Notes: generated from the sequence alone by a model not told the origin. Positions 1 through 6,856 are shown, counted from the first letter of the stretch. The stretch: DNA of 13,163 nucleotides from Prevotella sp. UBA1378 (GCA_002305505.1 DBRC01000054.1:1-13163); one strand, 5' to 3'. Numbers and translations are program-made.

Positions 1-94
1 CCGACTTATACGCTTCCCGTCTTAGGGGTAAGCCCAGCGCGCGTTCGGTTGGCTTTGATTTTCTGATTGGTTTGATGATTGTGTTATTGGTCAT
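1..94 (-). CDS. 5' end of an unrecognised gene (partial)
   Basis: An open reading frame starts with ATG at 94 and stays open to the window edge, giving 31 codons that begin MTNNTIIKPIRKSKPTERAL. The N-terminus is basic, with no signal peptide or membrane segment, so a cytoplasmic product is likely. I do not recognise the family. Support for a real gene is a TATCTTTG -7 box about 70 nt upstream (165-172) on the same strand and an otherwise empty leader. No Shine-Dalgarno is visible, which is common in Bacteroidetes. It is separated from the fructan locus by a terminator at 368-404, so it is probably an independent unit. Confidence 0.45.
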   Translation of the reverse strand, partial: MTNNTIIKPIRKSKPTERALGLPLRREAYKS

Positions 95-104
95 TATAAA
101 AAAT

Positions 105-156
105 TAGTTAGTAATCTTTGATGCCTGGGGGCAATGCGGCTCCCCTTATAGTTAGT
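105..156. repeat. Short direct repeat flanking a GC hairpin in the leader
   Basis: The octamer TAGTTAGT occurs at 105-112 and 149-156. Between the copies lies a short GC-rich inverted repeat, GGGG at 127-130 and CCCC at 142-145. All of this falls between the putative -7 box at 165-172 and the ATG at 94, so it would be in the 5' leader of the left-edge gene. A regulatory leader is possible, but the stem is only four base pairs and the repeat only eight. Confidence 0.3.
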
Positions 157-164
157 TACGGTGT

Positions 165-172
165 CAAAGATA
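165..172 (-). promoter_or_regulatory. Putative Bacteroidetes -7 box for the left-edge gene
   Basis: The minus strand reads TATCTTTG, a full match to TAnnTTTG. The -33 position, 19-20 nt upstream, reads TTTCC and is a poor match to TTTG. Transcription would start near 158 and leave a leader of about 65 nt before the ATG at 94. Confidence 0.5.
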
Positions 173-367
173 CGTTTTTATTTTAAAACCGGGAAATAAA
201 TAGTGTATAAAAAACAACAGATATGTGTTTTTAGGACAATAATCCGGAAATATAAAACAATTGGTGTGGGAAACAGGAAGAACGGTGGCCCCGTAAAAAT
301 CCGGCCAATGTATCCTGCGGTTTAAGGGATGATGCCTGCCAAAGGCGGGCAAGAGCGGGATGATAAC
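173..367. other. Intergenic spacer, no gene seen
   Basis: I see no credible gene between the terminator at 368 and the -7 box at 172. A minus-strand frame does cross it from 391, but that frame starts inside the terminator hairpin and has no promoter or ribosome-binding site. The only structure is a hairpin at 334-350, GCCTGCC-AAA-GGCGGGC, with one T/G pair on the plus strand. No T-run follows it, so it is not an obvious terminator. Confidence 0.5.
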
Positions 368-404
368 AAAAAAAGAATGCGGTATGATCACTCACTCCGC
401 ATTC
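368..404 (-). terminator. Intrinsic terminator of the small-peptide unit
   Basis: The perfect 8-bp inverted repeat GAATGCGG (375-382) and CCGCATTC (397-404) encloses a 14-nt loop. Read on the minus strand, it is followed by seven T residues (A7 at 368-374 on the plus strand). The stop codon of the 31-codon frame lies at 408-410, three bases before the stem. It ends the small-peptide transcript and may also end the fructan operon, because I find no other terminator after the fructokinase. Confidence 0.85.
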
Positions 405-407
405 CTT

Positions 408-503
408 TTAACGGATGTTGGTGTGCATCAGAGTGTAAACACTCAGAACGGTTGCAAATGCTACCGACACCAACACGGCCGTTGTTTGAAAATCTAATAA
501 CAT
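408..503 (-). CDS. 31-aa single-helix membrane peptide
   Basis: This is a short frame of 31 codons plus stop. The peptide starts MLLDFQTTAV, continues with a hydrophobic stretch over about residues 6-26 (Val, Ala, Leu, Phe) and ends in the short polar tail HTNIR. It therefore looks like a single inner-membrane helix with almost no soluble part. The gene case is good: a consensus promoter (572-602), AAGG spaced 8 nt from the ATG, and a terminator three bases after the stop. A longer in-frame start at 557 would give 49 aa but leaves only a few bases of leader and has no ribosome-binding site. Starts further up lie in or before the promoter. I do not recognise the peptide. It could be an accessory subunit of a membrane complex, a small toxin-like peptide, or a leader for a non-coding RNA. 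No antisense promoter was found opposite it. Confidence 0.6.
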   Translation of the reverse strand: MLLDFQTTAVLVSVAFATVLSVYTLMHTNIR

Positions 504-511
504 AATCTTTA

Positions 512-515
512 CCTT
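512..515 (-). promoter_or_regulatory. Shine-Dalgarno that selects the 31-codon start
   Basis: The minus strand reads AAGG at 515-512, with 8 nt before the ATG at 503. Strong Shine-Dalgarno sequences are unusual in Bacteroidetes. This one favours the 31-aa start over the longer 49-aa frame. Confidence 0.55.
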
Positions 516-571
516 AAATCTATTAACTACTAACCTAATGAATAACAATGTAATCATCACGATTACGGGTG

Positions 572-602
572 CAAAGATACAACATTTGTGCCCGTGCACA
601 AA
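572..602 (-). promoter_or_regulatory. Consensus Bacteroidetes promoter of the small-peptide unit
   Basis: The minus strand carries TTTG at 602-599, exactly 19 nt, then TATCTTTG at 579-572. This fits the TTTG-N19-21-TAnnTTTG consensus at every fixed position. The predicted start near 565 gives a leader of about 60 nt and a transcript of roughly 200 nt ending at the 368 terminator. It matches the consensus better than the two fructan promoters in this window, so basal expression without an activator is plausible. Confidence 0.75.
585..602. promoter_or_regulatory. Inverted repeat in the promoter spacer (possible operator)
   Basis: TTTGTGC (585-591) and GCACAAA (596-602) form a perfect 7-bp inverted repeat with a 4-bp spacer. 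It covers the -33 element and half the spacer of the small-peptide promoter, a good position for a repressor. No regulator can be assigned. Confidence 0.4.
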
Positions 603-649
603 ATATTTAAAGAATATTTATCCTATATTTACTTTTTCTTTGATTTAGG

Positions 650-1549
650 TCAAAGGGATTCGCACAATCCGCCGATCCTGCCGAGCAGCGATGCCGGCAG
701 CCGGGGCATGGCGCCGTTTTGCGTGCAGACAAACGCGCTCACGTCTACAGCCAAGCGGTGAGCCTGCGGGATGGGCATCCCCGCCAGTATGGCAGCCGTG
801 AAAGCACCGGTGAACGAGTCGCCCGCCCCTACGGTGTCGGCAACGTCGACCTTCGGCGTTTCGTAGTACGACATCGCCCCCTTTGAGAAGACGTAGCTCC
901 CGTTCACGCCGCAGGTGAGCACGAGTATGTCCAGGTTGTACTTGCCCAGGATGAGCCAGCACTTGTTCTCGAAATCCAAACCGGGATAGCCGAACATGCG
1001 GCCGATAATCACCAGCTCCTCATCGTTTATCTTAAGGACGTTGCACCGCCTGAGCGACTTCCTTATCACTTCCTGGCTGTAGAAGTTCTGCCGGAGGTTG
1101 ATGTCGAAAATCTTCAGGCAGCCAGCCGGCGTGGCGTCGAGGAAGCGGTGGATTGTCGCCCGCGACACCTCGTTGCGCTGTGCCAGCGAGCCGAAACATA
1201 CGGCGCGGCACGACCTGGCCAGCTCTTCGATTCCGGGGGTGAACGGGATATTGTCCCATGCCACGCCCTCCTTGATGATATAAGTAGGCACGCCCCGCTC
1301 GTCCAGCTCCACCTGTACGGTGCCCGTGGGGCAGTCTACGCGGGGCATCACGTAGCGCAGCCCCTTGCCGTCGAATGCCGCCAGCGTCTCGTCGCCCAGC
1401 GCGTCGTTGCCCACTGCGCTCACGGTCATGGCTTCGTGTCCGAACTGTGATACGTGGAAGGCGAAGTTTGCCGGGGCCCCGCCCAATTTCTTCCCCCCGG
1501 GGAAGCAATCCCACAATGCCTCTCCGAGGCCTACGATAACTTGTTTCAT
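650..1549 (-). CDS. PfkB-family fructokinase
   Basis: This 299-aa ribokinase/PfkB-fold sugar kinase most likely phosphorylates imported fructose to fructose 6-phosphate in the cytoplasm. The N-terminal substrate motif GGAPANFA lies near residue 23. The C-terminal signature DTVGAGDSFTGAF carries the catalytic base at Asp244 and the anion-hole glycines. The length is normal for the family. It starts 5 nt after the permease stop, so the two genes are co-transcribed and probably translationally coupled, under the internal promoter at 2752-2759. The position matches BT1757 of the B. thetaiotaomicron fructan locus (from memory). The PfkB family also includes kinases for other sugars, and the fructose assignment rests on the locus. 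No G/C-rich terminator follows, only an A/T inverted repeat (AAATATT at 601-607, AATATTT at 613-619). Confidence 0.9.
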   Translation of the reverse strand: MKQVIVGLGEALWDCFPGGKKLGGAPANFAFHVSQFGHEAMTVSAVGNDALGDETLAAFDGKGLRYVMPRVDCPTGTVQVELDERGVPTYIIKEGVAWDNIPFTPGIEELARSCRAVCFGSLAQRNEVSRATIHRFLDATPAGCLKIFDINLRQNFYSQEVIRKSLRRCNVLKINDEELVIIGRMFGYPGLDFENKCWLILGKYNLDILVLTCGVNGSYVFSKGAMSYYETPKVDVADTVGAGDSFTGAFTAAILAGMPIPQAHRLAVDVSAFVCTQNGAMPRLPASLLGRIGGLCESL

Positions 1550-1554
1550 ACAGC

Positions 1555-2715
1555 TTAATGTCTTATTTTAGGTATATACGTAAACAAATAAACAACTCCG
1601 GCCGCCATCACCAGCACGGCCCCGGCCTGTCCGAGGGCGTCGCCGGCAAAGCCCATGAGCAGCGGGAATACGGTGCCGCCGAAAAGCCCCATGATCATCA
1701 GCCCGCTCACTTCGTTCTGCTGCTTTTCGGGAACCGACAGCAAGGCCTGCGAGAAGACGAGGGAGAAGATGTTCGAATTGCCGTAACCTACGAGGGCAAT
1801 GGCCGTGTAGAGCACGGGGGCCGACGTGCCGGCGAACAAGCCGAGCATGGCAAGCGCCATCATCACGACGCTCACGATGAAGAACACCCTATGGTTGAGC
1901 ACACGCAGGAAGTAGGCGCCCGTAAGGCATCCGATGGTACGGAAGATGAAGTAGAGCGAGGTGGCGAAGGCGGCATCGTTCAGCGTCAGGCCCAGGCGCT
2001 CCATCAGTATCTTCGGGGCCGTGGTGTTCGTGCCCACGTCGATGCCCACATGGCACATGATGCCGAGGAACGACAGCAGCACGATGGGCTTGCCCAGCAG
2101 CCTGAAACACTCGGCAAAGGTCGACGACTTGTCCTTGGTGTCGCCCTCGTCGATCGGCGTGACCGCAAGCAGCGCCGAGGCCAGCACGCCTATCACCATA
2201 TAGATGGGGAACAGCACGCGCCAGCCCAGCCCGAACGACGGTATGGCGGCCATGGCGCCCCACATGGCGATATAGGGGGCCATGAAAGAAGCGATGGCCT
2301 TCACGAACTGGCCGAACGTCAGCGTGGAGGCGAGGTTGTCGCCCTTGATGACGGTCGACACGAGCGGGTTCAGCGAGGTCTGCATCAGTGCGTTCCCTAT
2401 GCCCAGGAAGGAGAACGACACGAGCATGATGCCGAAACTGTCGCCGAAGACAGGCAACAGCAGCGAAACGGCCGTCACGCCCAATGACAGCAACACCGTT
2501 TTCCGCCTTCCTATTTCATTCATCAGCATCCCCGTGGGCACGGAGAATATCAGGAACCAGAAGAATACCAATGACGGGAAGATGTTCGCCGTGGAATCGT
2601 TCAGGTTCAGGTCTGCCTTCACATAGTTGGAGGCGATGCCTACCAAGTCGACGAATCCCATTGCGAAAAAGCAGAGCATGACCGGGATTAAGGCCAGTTT
2701 CTTTGTCTCACTCAT
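1555..2715 (-). CDS. FucP-like MFS sugar permease (fructose uptake)
   Basis: This is a 386-aa inner-membrane transporter of the major facilitator superfamily, related to the fucose permease (FucP) sugar:H+ symporters. It has about twelve hydrophobic segments. A motif-A-like loop, GMLMNEIGRRKTV, follows the second helix, and a hydrophilic middle loop (EGDTKDKSS) separates the two halves. It would carry fructose, or short fructans, released in the periplasm into the cytoplasm for the kinase encoded just after it. The frame can be opened to a TTG at 2766, but that lies upstream of the -7 box at 2752-2759. An ATG at 2748 would be essentially leaderless. I therefore chose the ATG at 2715 (MSETKKLALIP), which leaves about 30 nt of leader. 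Substrate is inferred from the locus; BT1758 is the corresponding gene from memory. Confidence 0.88.
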   Translation of the reverse strand: MSETKKLALIPVMLCFFAMGFVDLVGIASNYVKADLNLNDSTANIFPSLVFFWFLIFSVPTGMLMNEIGRRKTVLLSLGVTAVSLLLPVFGDSFGIMLVSFSFLGIGNALMQTSLNPLVSTVIKGDNLASTLTFGQFVKAIASFMAPYIAMWGAMAAIPSFGLGWRVLFPIYMVIGVLASALLAVTPIDEGDTKDKSSTFAECFRLLGKPIVLLSFLGIMCHVGIDVGTNTTAPKILMERLGLTLNDAAFATSLYFIFRTIGCLTGAYFLRVLNHRVFFIVSVVMMALAMLGLFAGTSAPVLYTAIALVGYGNSNIFSLVFSQALLSVPEKQQNEVSGLMIMGLFGGTVFPLLMGFAGDALGQAGAVLVMAAGVVYLFTYIPKIRH

Positions 2716-2751
2716 AAATAAATTGTTTAAATAGGTTTTAAATTTCATTCG

Positions 2752-2759
2752 CAAAAGTA
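2752..2759 (-). promoter_or_regulatory. -7 box of the internal promoter (permease-kinase)
   Basis: The minus strand reads TACTTTTG, matching TAnnTTTG. The -33 position 19 nt upstream reads AATC and does not match TTTG, as expected for an activator-dependent promoter. The box is 40 nt from the near edge of the operator copy at 2799-2849, the same distance as at the susC promoter. Confidence 0.7.
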
Positions 2760-2798
2760 TGGACAATTCCGCAAAGGGGATTAAAGAAAACGTTCATC

Positions 2799-2849
2799 GT
2801 ATAATAAAAATGTTACCATGTAACGATTTTCTTATCCAATGAACGCTTT
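2799..2849. promoter_or_regulatory. Operator copy B (candidate regulator-binding site)
   Basis: This 51-bp segment aligns without gaps to 12931-12981 at 40 of 51 positions, while the flanking DNA is not conserved. Both copies share two similar elements, ATGTAAC (here 2818-2824) and ATGAACG (here 2839-2845), whose starts are 21 bp apart. That is two helical turns, typical of tandem half-sites for AraC-type dimers. In this copy the first element is also part of the palindrome GTTAC-CAT-GTAAC (2812-2824). The natural candidate binder is the AraC-type regulator whose end is at 13064. Confidence 0.7.
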
Positions 2850-2866
2850 GTACCAGGCGCCGGGCA

Positions 2867-4582
2867 CTACCTGATGGCGTAAACCGTTGCTTTGCCCTTG
2901 CCTTTCACGGTAAGTTTGTTGTAAGGCTCGGAGGGGAACACCAGGTTGCTCATGGCCATCTTGCCGTCGGCATCGAACGCCTCGATGCTGCAGCGGTCGA
3001 CGAAGATGCGCAGTTGCTTCATGCCGCCGTGCACGGGCGCGACCGTGGCAGCGGGGAAAGCCTCGCTGAAGGCCGCATCGCCGCTCCCGGCCCGGTCCAT
3101 CGCGAAGGTGCGCTTGGCGGCATCGTAGGTCATCGACAGCCGTTCGCCCTTGTCGTTGGAGAGCGTCAGCTGCAGGCTGCCTTTCACGTCTACGGTGATT
3201 TCGCAGGCATCCGTGGGGCGTTTAACCTCTTCCCCCCTCAGCGCAAGGAGCTCCACCGACGGCGTAACCCCTACGTATGTTTCGCCCTCGTGCTCGAACA
3301 GGTCGAGGTCGCGCGGAACGGAGTTGGCGCTTCTGTATTGCTTCGTGGGCACCTGGTTCGCATATTGCCAATTGCTCATCCACGCCAGCGCTACGTGCCG
3401 CCCGCCGGGAGCATTGTCGAACGTCACCGCCGCATAGTGGTCCTTACCGTAGTCCATCCATTTCGTCGTTTCCGGCTTCGACTCGCAGATGAACCTGCGC
3501 CCGTCGAACTTCCCAACGAAATACTGTGTGGCACTGCCTCCCGACGGGCCTCCGGGATTGATGTTGCAGATGAGCAGCCACTTCTGCTTGTCCGTCCCGC
3601 GCACCTGCAGCTTCATCAGGTCGGGGCATTCCCACACGCCGTCGTGATTGCCGTATCCCTGCCCGAAACTGCTCTCATACGCCCATTCCTTCAGGTTGGC
3701 CGACGAATAGATGCGCATCTCCTGTCCGGCAGCCAGTATCAGGTTCCATTTTCCGGTTTCCGGATTCCAGAACACCTTCGGGTCGCGGAAGTCGGGAACG
3801 TCCGACACCAGCACCGGGTTGCCGGCATACTTCGTGAATGTCTTTCCGTCGTCCGTGCTGTAGGCCATGCTCTGCGTCTGGTTTTCGCCGGCCGAAGTGT
3901 AGAAGGCCACGACGGCGCCTTCGCCGAACCCCGCCGTATTGTTCCTGTCCACCACGCACGAACCGCTGAATATCGTGCCCAGCGCATCGGGGGCAATGGC
4001 GGTCCCCTCGTCGTTCCAGTTGAGCAGGTCGCGGCTGGTGGAGTGCCCCCAGTGCATGTTCTCCCACTGCGAGCCGTACGGGTTCCACTGGTAGTACAGG
4101 TGGTACACGCCGTCCTTGTAGAACATCCCGTTCGGGTCGTTCATCCATCCGTAGGGCGGCGTGTGGTGGTACAGCGGGCGGAAGCGCTCGCGGTTGGCCG
4201 TGTCGAACGTGCCGGAGAGTTTTATCTCCTTCCAGCAGGCGAAGTTCTTGATAGCCCCTGTGGCGCGCCGGTTAGCCGGGAATATAATATCAACCACGAT
4301 GGGATTACGCGTCATATCCCCGAGATCTACAGGTACATAATAGTCTGTCTTGTCTACTGCCAGCCGGCAGTTTAAGGTTTTCACCACTTCATTGTCCTGC
4401 AGTATGCGTATATGCGCATTTTCTTCTTCCTCCTCCACCGGCAACAGCAAGAAACGTTCGGCGGGCACCGTCTTGTACATTGCGTGGTGCTCACTTAGAA
4501 AAGATGTACTCTGTGCCATGGCCGTAACATTCAGTGCCATGGTCAGCAGCATGGCCATTATGATTCTCTTGTTGGTTTCCAT
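2867..4582 (-). CDS. GH32 exo-fructosidase (fructanase/invertase type), periplasmic
   Basis: This 571-aa glycoside hydrolase of family 32 releases fructose from the ends of levan- or inulin-type fructans and from sucrose-like oligosaccharides. A Sec signal peptide ends at about residue 24 (AMA before QS) with no lipobox, so it is periplasmic. Residues of about 25-115 form a beta-rich N-terminal domain of the kind called DUF4980 in Bacteroides GH32 proteins (name from memory). The catalytic five-bladed propeller follows, with WMNDPNG (nucleophile Asp149), FRDP (transition-state Asp267) and WECPD (acid/base Glu318), all canonical. A beta-sandwich ends the protein. It starts 12 nt after the preceding GH32 and ends before operator copy B. 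It corresponds in position to BT1759. Base composition is clearly more GC-rich than in the upstream GH32. Confidence 0.92.
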   Translation of the reverse strand: METNKRIIMAMLLTMALNVTAMAQSTSFLSEHHAMYKTVPAERFLLLPVEEEEENAHIRILQDNEVVKTLNCRLAVDKTDYYVPVDLGDMTRNPIVVDIIFPANRRATGAIKNFACWKEIKLSGTFDTANRERFRPLYHHTPPYGWMNDPNGMFYKDGVYHLYYQWNPYGSQWENMHWGHSTSRDLLNWNDEGTAIAPDALGTIFSGSCVVDRNNTAGFGEGAVVAFYTSAGENQTQSMAYSTDDGKTFTKYAGNPVLVSDVPDFRDPKVFWNPETGKWNLILAAGQEMRIYSSANLKEWAYESSFGQGYGNHDGVWECPDLMKLQVRGTDKQKWLLICNINPGGPSGGSATQYFVGKFDGRRFICESKPETTKWMDYGKDHYAAVTFDNAPGGRHVALAWMSNWQYANQVPTKQYRSANSVPRDLDLFEHEGETYVGVTPSVELLALRGEEVKRPTDACEITVDVKGSLQLTLSNDKGERLSMTYDAAKRTFAMDRAGSGDAAFSEAFPAATVAPVHGGMKQLRIFVDRCSIEAFDADGKMAMSNLVFPSEPYNKLTVKGKGKATVYAIR

Positions 4583-4594
4583 TACTCATTATAT

Positions 4595-6856
4595 TTAAAT
4601 TATTTTTCTAACCTTCCCGTTTTCACGCACGATATGTACGCCTTTCCAGTTTGTCGTGCTGCGGGGCTGTCCGTTTAAGTTGTATATTTCCATGCCATTC
4701 CGCTGCAGTGTATGTATGCTTGTAATGTTGTTGGTTCCGTTGCCAGTCCCGAGCAGCCATCCACGCAGCACCTTCACCTCAGTAAGCCCGTTAGCGAAAG
4801 CCTTGACGGGGACATCAGCAAGCTGTGCAGTCGGGAAGACACGCACCGAGAAAGCCAGGCACTCATTGATGAATACATCGATGATGGAATGGTCGAAGAA
4901 CAGGTGTATCCGGCATTCTTCACCGGCACGAAGCGCTTGCGGCAGCTCGCTCTGATACACTCCGTCAAAGAGCCCTTTGTCGTTTACTATCCGCTCGATG
5001 GACGAGAAATCGGCTGACAATCTATTAGTTGCAGGGTTGTAAGATATGGTAGCCCCGTTGAGTAATTCGAATCCGAATGCTCCCGAGCCCACGATAAACG
5101 TGCCGTCGATTTCAAAACAGCGCCCCTTTAACCCGCTCAATTCCTCTTCGCTGCTTAGCATGAACTCATTTTTCTCGTAACCGTCCGGCTGCCGCATACC
5201 CTTCAGACCCTCGAAAGGTTTCTGCAGCAAGCTGCCGTCGGGGGCGATGGTTATTTCGCGCGGTAAACTATAGGTGTGGGCCCACCCCAGTTTATAGTTC
5301 TCCTCCGACGTTAGTTTGTCCGGCACTATACCCAGTAAGATGGTCTTGCCATCTTTCTGCATGATAGATGGCGACAGAAGACCATATCCTTGTTTGCCCA
5401 TGCCTTCCAGTTCCAGTTTTTTAGGTGTACTATAATCAGGTTCAAAAGTCCCATCGGCCGTTATGTTGCCTGTCCAGTAGAGCGTCTCCACCCCTTGGCT
5501 GGTATTCAGCGGGGTGACGGTGAACAGCCATTTTTGCCCTATCTGCGTCACTGTAGGCATCTCCCAGAAAGTTCCGTCCTGTGCCTGCGACTTGCCTGCG
5601 AAGAATATCTTGCCGTCGTTGCTCCATGTATTTCCGTCATACCGGTGTAGTGTAGCCGCCCCGATACCATTTTTAGACGTGCCGACAACCAAGTATTTCT
5701 GTCCGTTGCATTCGAAGAAATAAGGATCACGGAAATCATCGCTCAACCCTGCCGGGCGGCCGTTGATGATGGGATTGAGTGCCGACTTTTCCCATTCCAC
5801 CAATCCCTTGTCAACAGGCATGGCCTGTGCTATAGAGGCCTTGGCATTGTCTACTGCCGTATATATAATAGTGGGTTCGCCGTTAACAGGCATCAGGCAG
5901 CCCGACCAGCAACCTTTGATGTCATAGGTTTCTGCCGGTGACAAGGCTATGTGCTCCTCTGTCCAGTCGTAGAGATTCTCACTGGTGAGGTGCCCCCAAT
6001 GCAGTCGCGACATATATGGGCCGTTGGCATTCTTCTGGAAAAAGAGGTGGTATTTGCCTTCATACCATGTGAGGCCATGGGTTTCGTTTGTCCATGCGGC
6101 GGCGGGCATACCATGCATCCGTGGGCGCAGCATGTCGCCAGCAAAGCGTGAGGTAGGTACAGACAAATCGGCCGACTGTTCCGGCAATGCTTTTATCTGG
6201 CTTTCGGTCATGATGCCACTGCTCACGGTAAAGTCATCTATCAGTCCGTTGAATGTATCGAGATGGAAAGGCCCCAGCTTTATCTCCCGTGCCGACTTCC
6301 CGATATAGCAGTCGGCAGTACCTACCGACAAGGCATAAGGGCATCTTGCCGTGCCCACCAGCGTTCCGTTGTTGTATAGTTTGAGGGTTTTGGCGTCAAC
6401 GTCTACCGTAGCAACAAGGTAGTTCCATGAATATTTCGGCAACTTGGATGCCGCCTTGCATGCTACCCTCCATCCTGCTGCATAGCATTCGAAAGCGTAG
6501 TCGCCTTGTGAACTCAGCGTGAAGGCAAAACCCGTACGTGCCGTTTCGTCCATGTTTCCTGCTATGGCCGTCCATTCATTTACTGCTTCATCGGCATGCA
6601 CCATAGGGTAAGTTTCGGCAGCACACCAGAGCGAGAAACTGGCCAACCTGTTGTCAATGCCACTGAAGTCGGCATTTGTCTTTATATAAGTTGAATATCC
6701 GTCGAACCTAAGCGCTTTTCCCACAGCACCTTGAACAAGCTCCGCCGTCTTAACCCCATGGTATCCCTCATCGTTATCCATCGCGAATTTCACGGTTTGC
6801 TGTGCCGTAGCAGGCATGGTTGACGCTATGCAGAAGGAGATTATATATGATTTCAT
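4595..6856 (-). CDS. LamG-GH32 protein with altered nucleophile motif
   Basis: This 753-aa protein sits where B. thetaiotaomicron has its surface endo-levanase (BT1760). It has a Sec signal peptide (cleavage near ATA/QQ, residue 19) with no lipobox. A laminin-G/concanavalin-like domain covers about residues 20-225 and ends with the typical GLIDDFTVSSG. A GH32 propeller covers about 245-565, followed by a beta-sandwich. The usual WMNDPNG reads WTNETHG, so the nucleophilic Asp is Glu258. FRDP (Asp377) and the acid/base Glu432 (FWEMP, not WEC) are kept. The last 41 residues, with IYNLNGQ and KGVHIV, look like a Bacteroidetes C-terminal sorting domain. The start is fixed by an in-frame TAA six codons upstream. 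Family membership is firm. Activity and endo/exo mode are uncertain, and it may be a variant subfamily or a mainly binding protein. Confidence 0.85.
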   Translation of the reverse strand: MKSYIISFCIASTMPATAQQTVKFAMDNDEGYHGVKTAELVQGAVGKALRFDGYSTYIKTNADFSGIDNRLASFSLWCAAETYPMVHADEAVNEWTAIAGNMDETARTGFAFTLSSQGDYAFECYAAGWRVACKAASKLPKYSWNYLVATVDVDAKTLKLYNNGTLVGTARCPYALSVGTADCYIGKSAREIKLGPFHLDTFNGLIDDFTVSSGIMTESQIKALPEQSADLSVPTSRFAGDMLRPRMHGMPAAAWTNETHGLTWYEGKYHLFFQKNANGPYMSRLHWGHLTSENLYDWTEEHIALSPAETYDIKGCWSGCLMPVNGEPTIIYTAVDNAKASIAQAMPVDKGLVEWEKSALNPIINGRPAGLSDDFRDPYFFECNGQKYLVVGTSKNGIGAATLHRYDGNTWSNDGKIFFAGKSQAQDGTFWEMPTVTQIGQKWLFTVTPLNTSQGVETLYWTGNITADGTFEPDYSTPKKLELEGMGKQGYGLLSPSIMQKDGKTILLGIVPDKLTSEENYKLGWAHTYSLPREITIAPDGSLLQKPFEGLKGMRQPDGYEKNEFMLSSEEELSGLKGRCFEIDGTFIVGSGAFGFELLNGATISYNPATNRLSADFSSIERIVNDKGLFDGVYQSELPQALRAGEECRIHLFFDHSIIDVFINECLAFSVRVFPTAQLADVPVKAFANGLTEVKVLRGWLLGTGNGTNNITSIHTLQRNGMEIYNLNGQPRSTTNWKGVHIVRENGKVRKII

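Noticed and set aside
334..350. Hairpin GCCTGCC-AAA-GGCGGGC considered as a terminator or small RNA
   Set aside because: No T-run on either strand and no matching promoter. Mentioned only within the spacer entry.
164..391. Minus-strand 75-codon frame
   Set aside because: It starts inside the terminator hairpin at 375-404, ends inside the -7 box region at 165, and has an unlikely composition. No initiation signal.
504..599. N-terminal extension of the small peptide to 49 or 63 residues
   Set aside because: The 63-residue start lies upstream of the -7 box. The 49-residue start at 557 leaves only a few bases of leader and no Shine-Dalgarno, whereas the ATG at 503 has one.
1558..2487. Long plus-strand frame (309 codons) opposite the permease
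   Set aside because: The product is rich in Gly, His, Arg and Glu with no domain pattern, and it mirrors a membrane protein in the opposite frame. It has no promoter or ribosome-binding site.
3014..4375. Long plus-strand frame (453 codons) opposite the exo-GH32
   Set aside because: It lies exactly antisense to a canonical GH32. Its product is a His/Arg/Val-rich string without domains. High GC at third positions of the real gene removes stops from the opposite strand.
4583..4594. Possible separate promoter between the two GH32 genes
   Set aside because: The gap is 12 nt and no TAnnTTTG box with suitable spacing was seen. Co-transcription is simpler.
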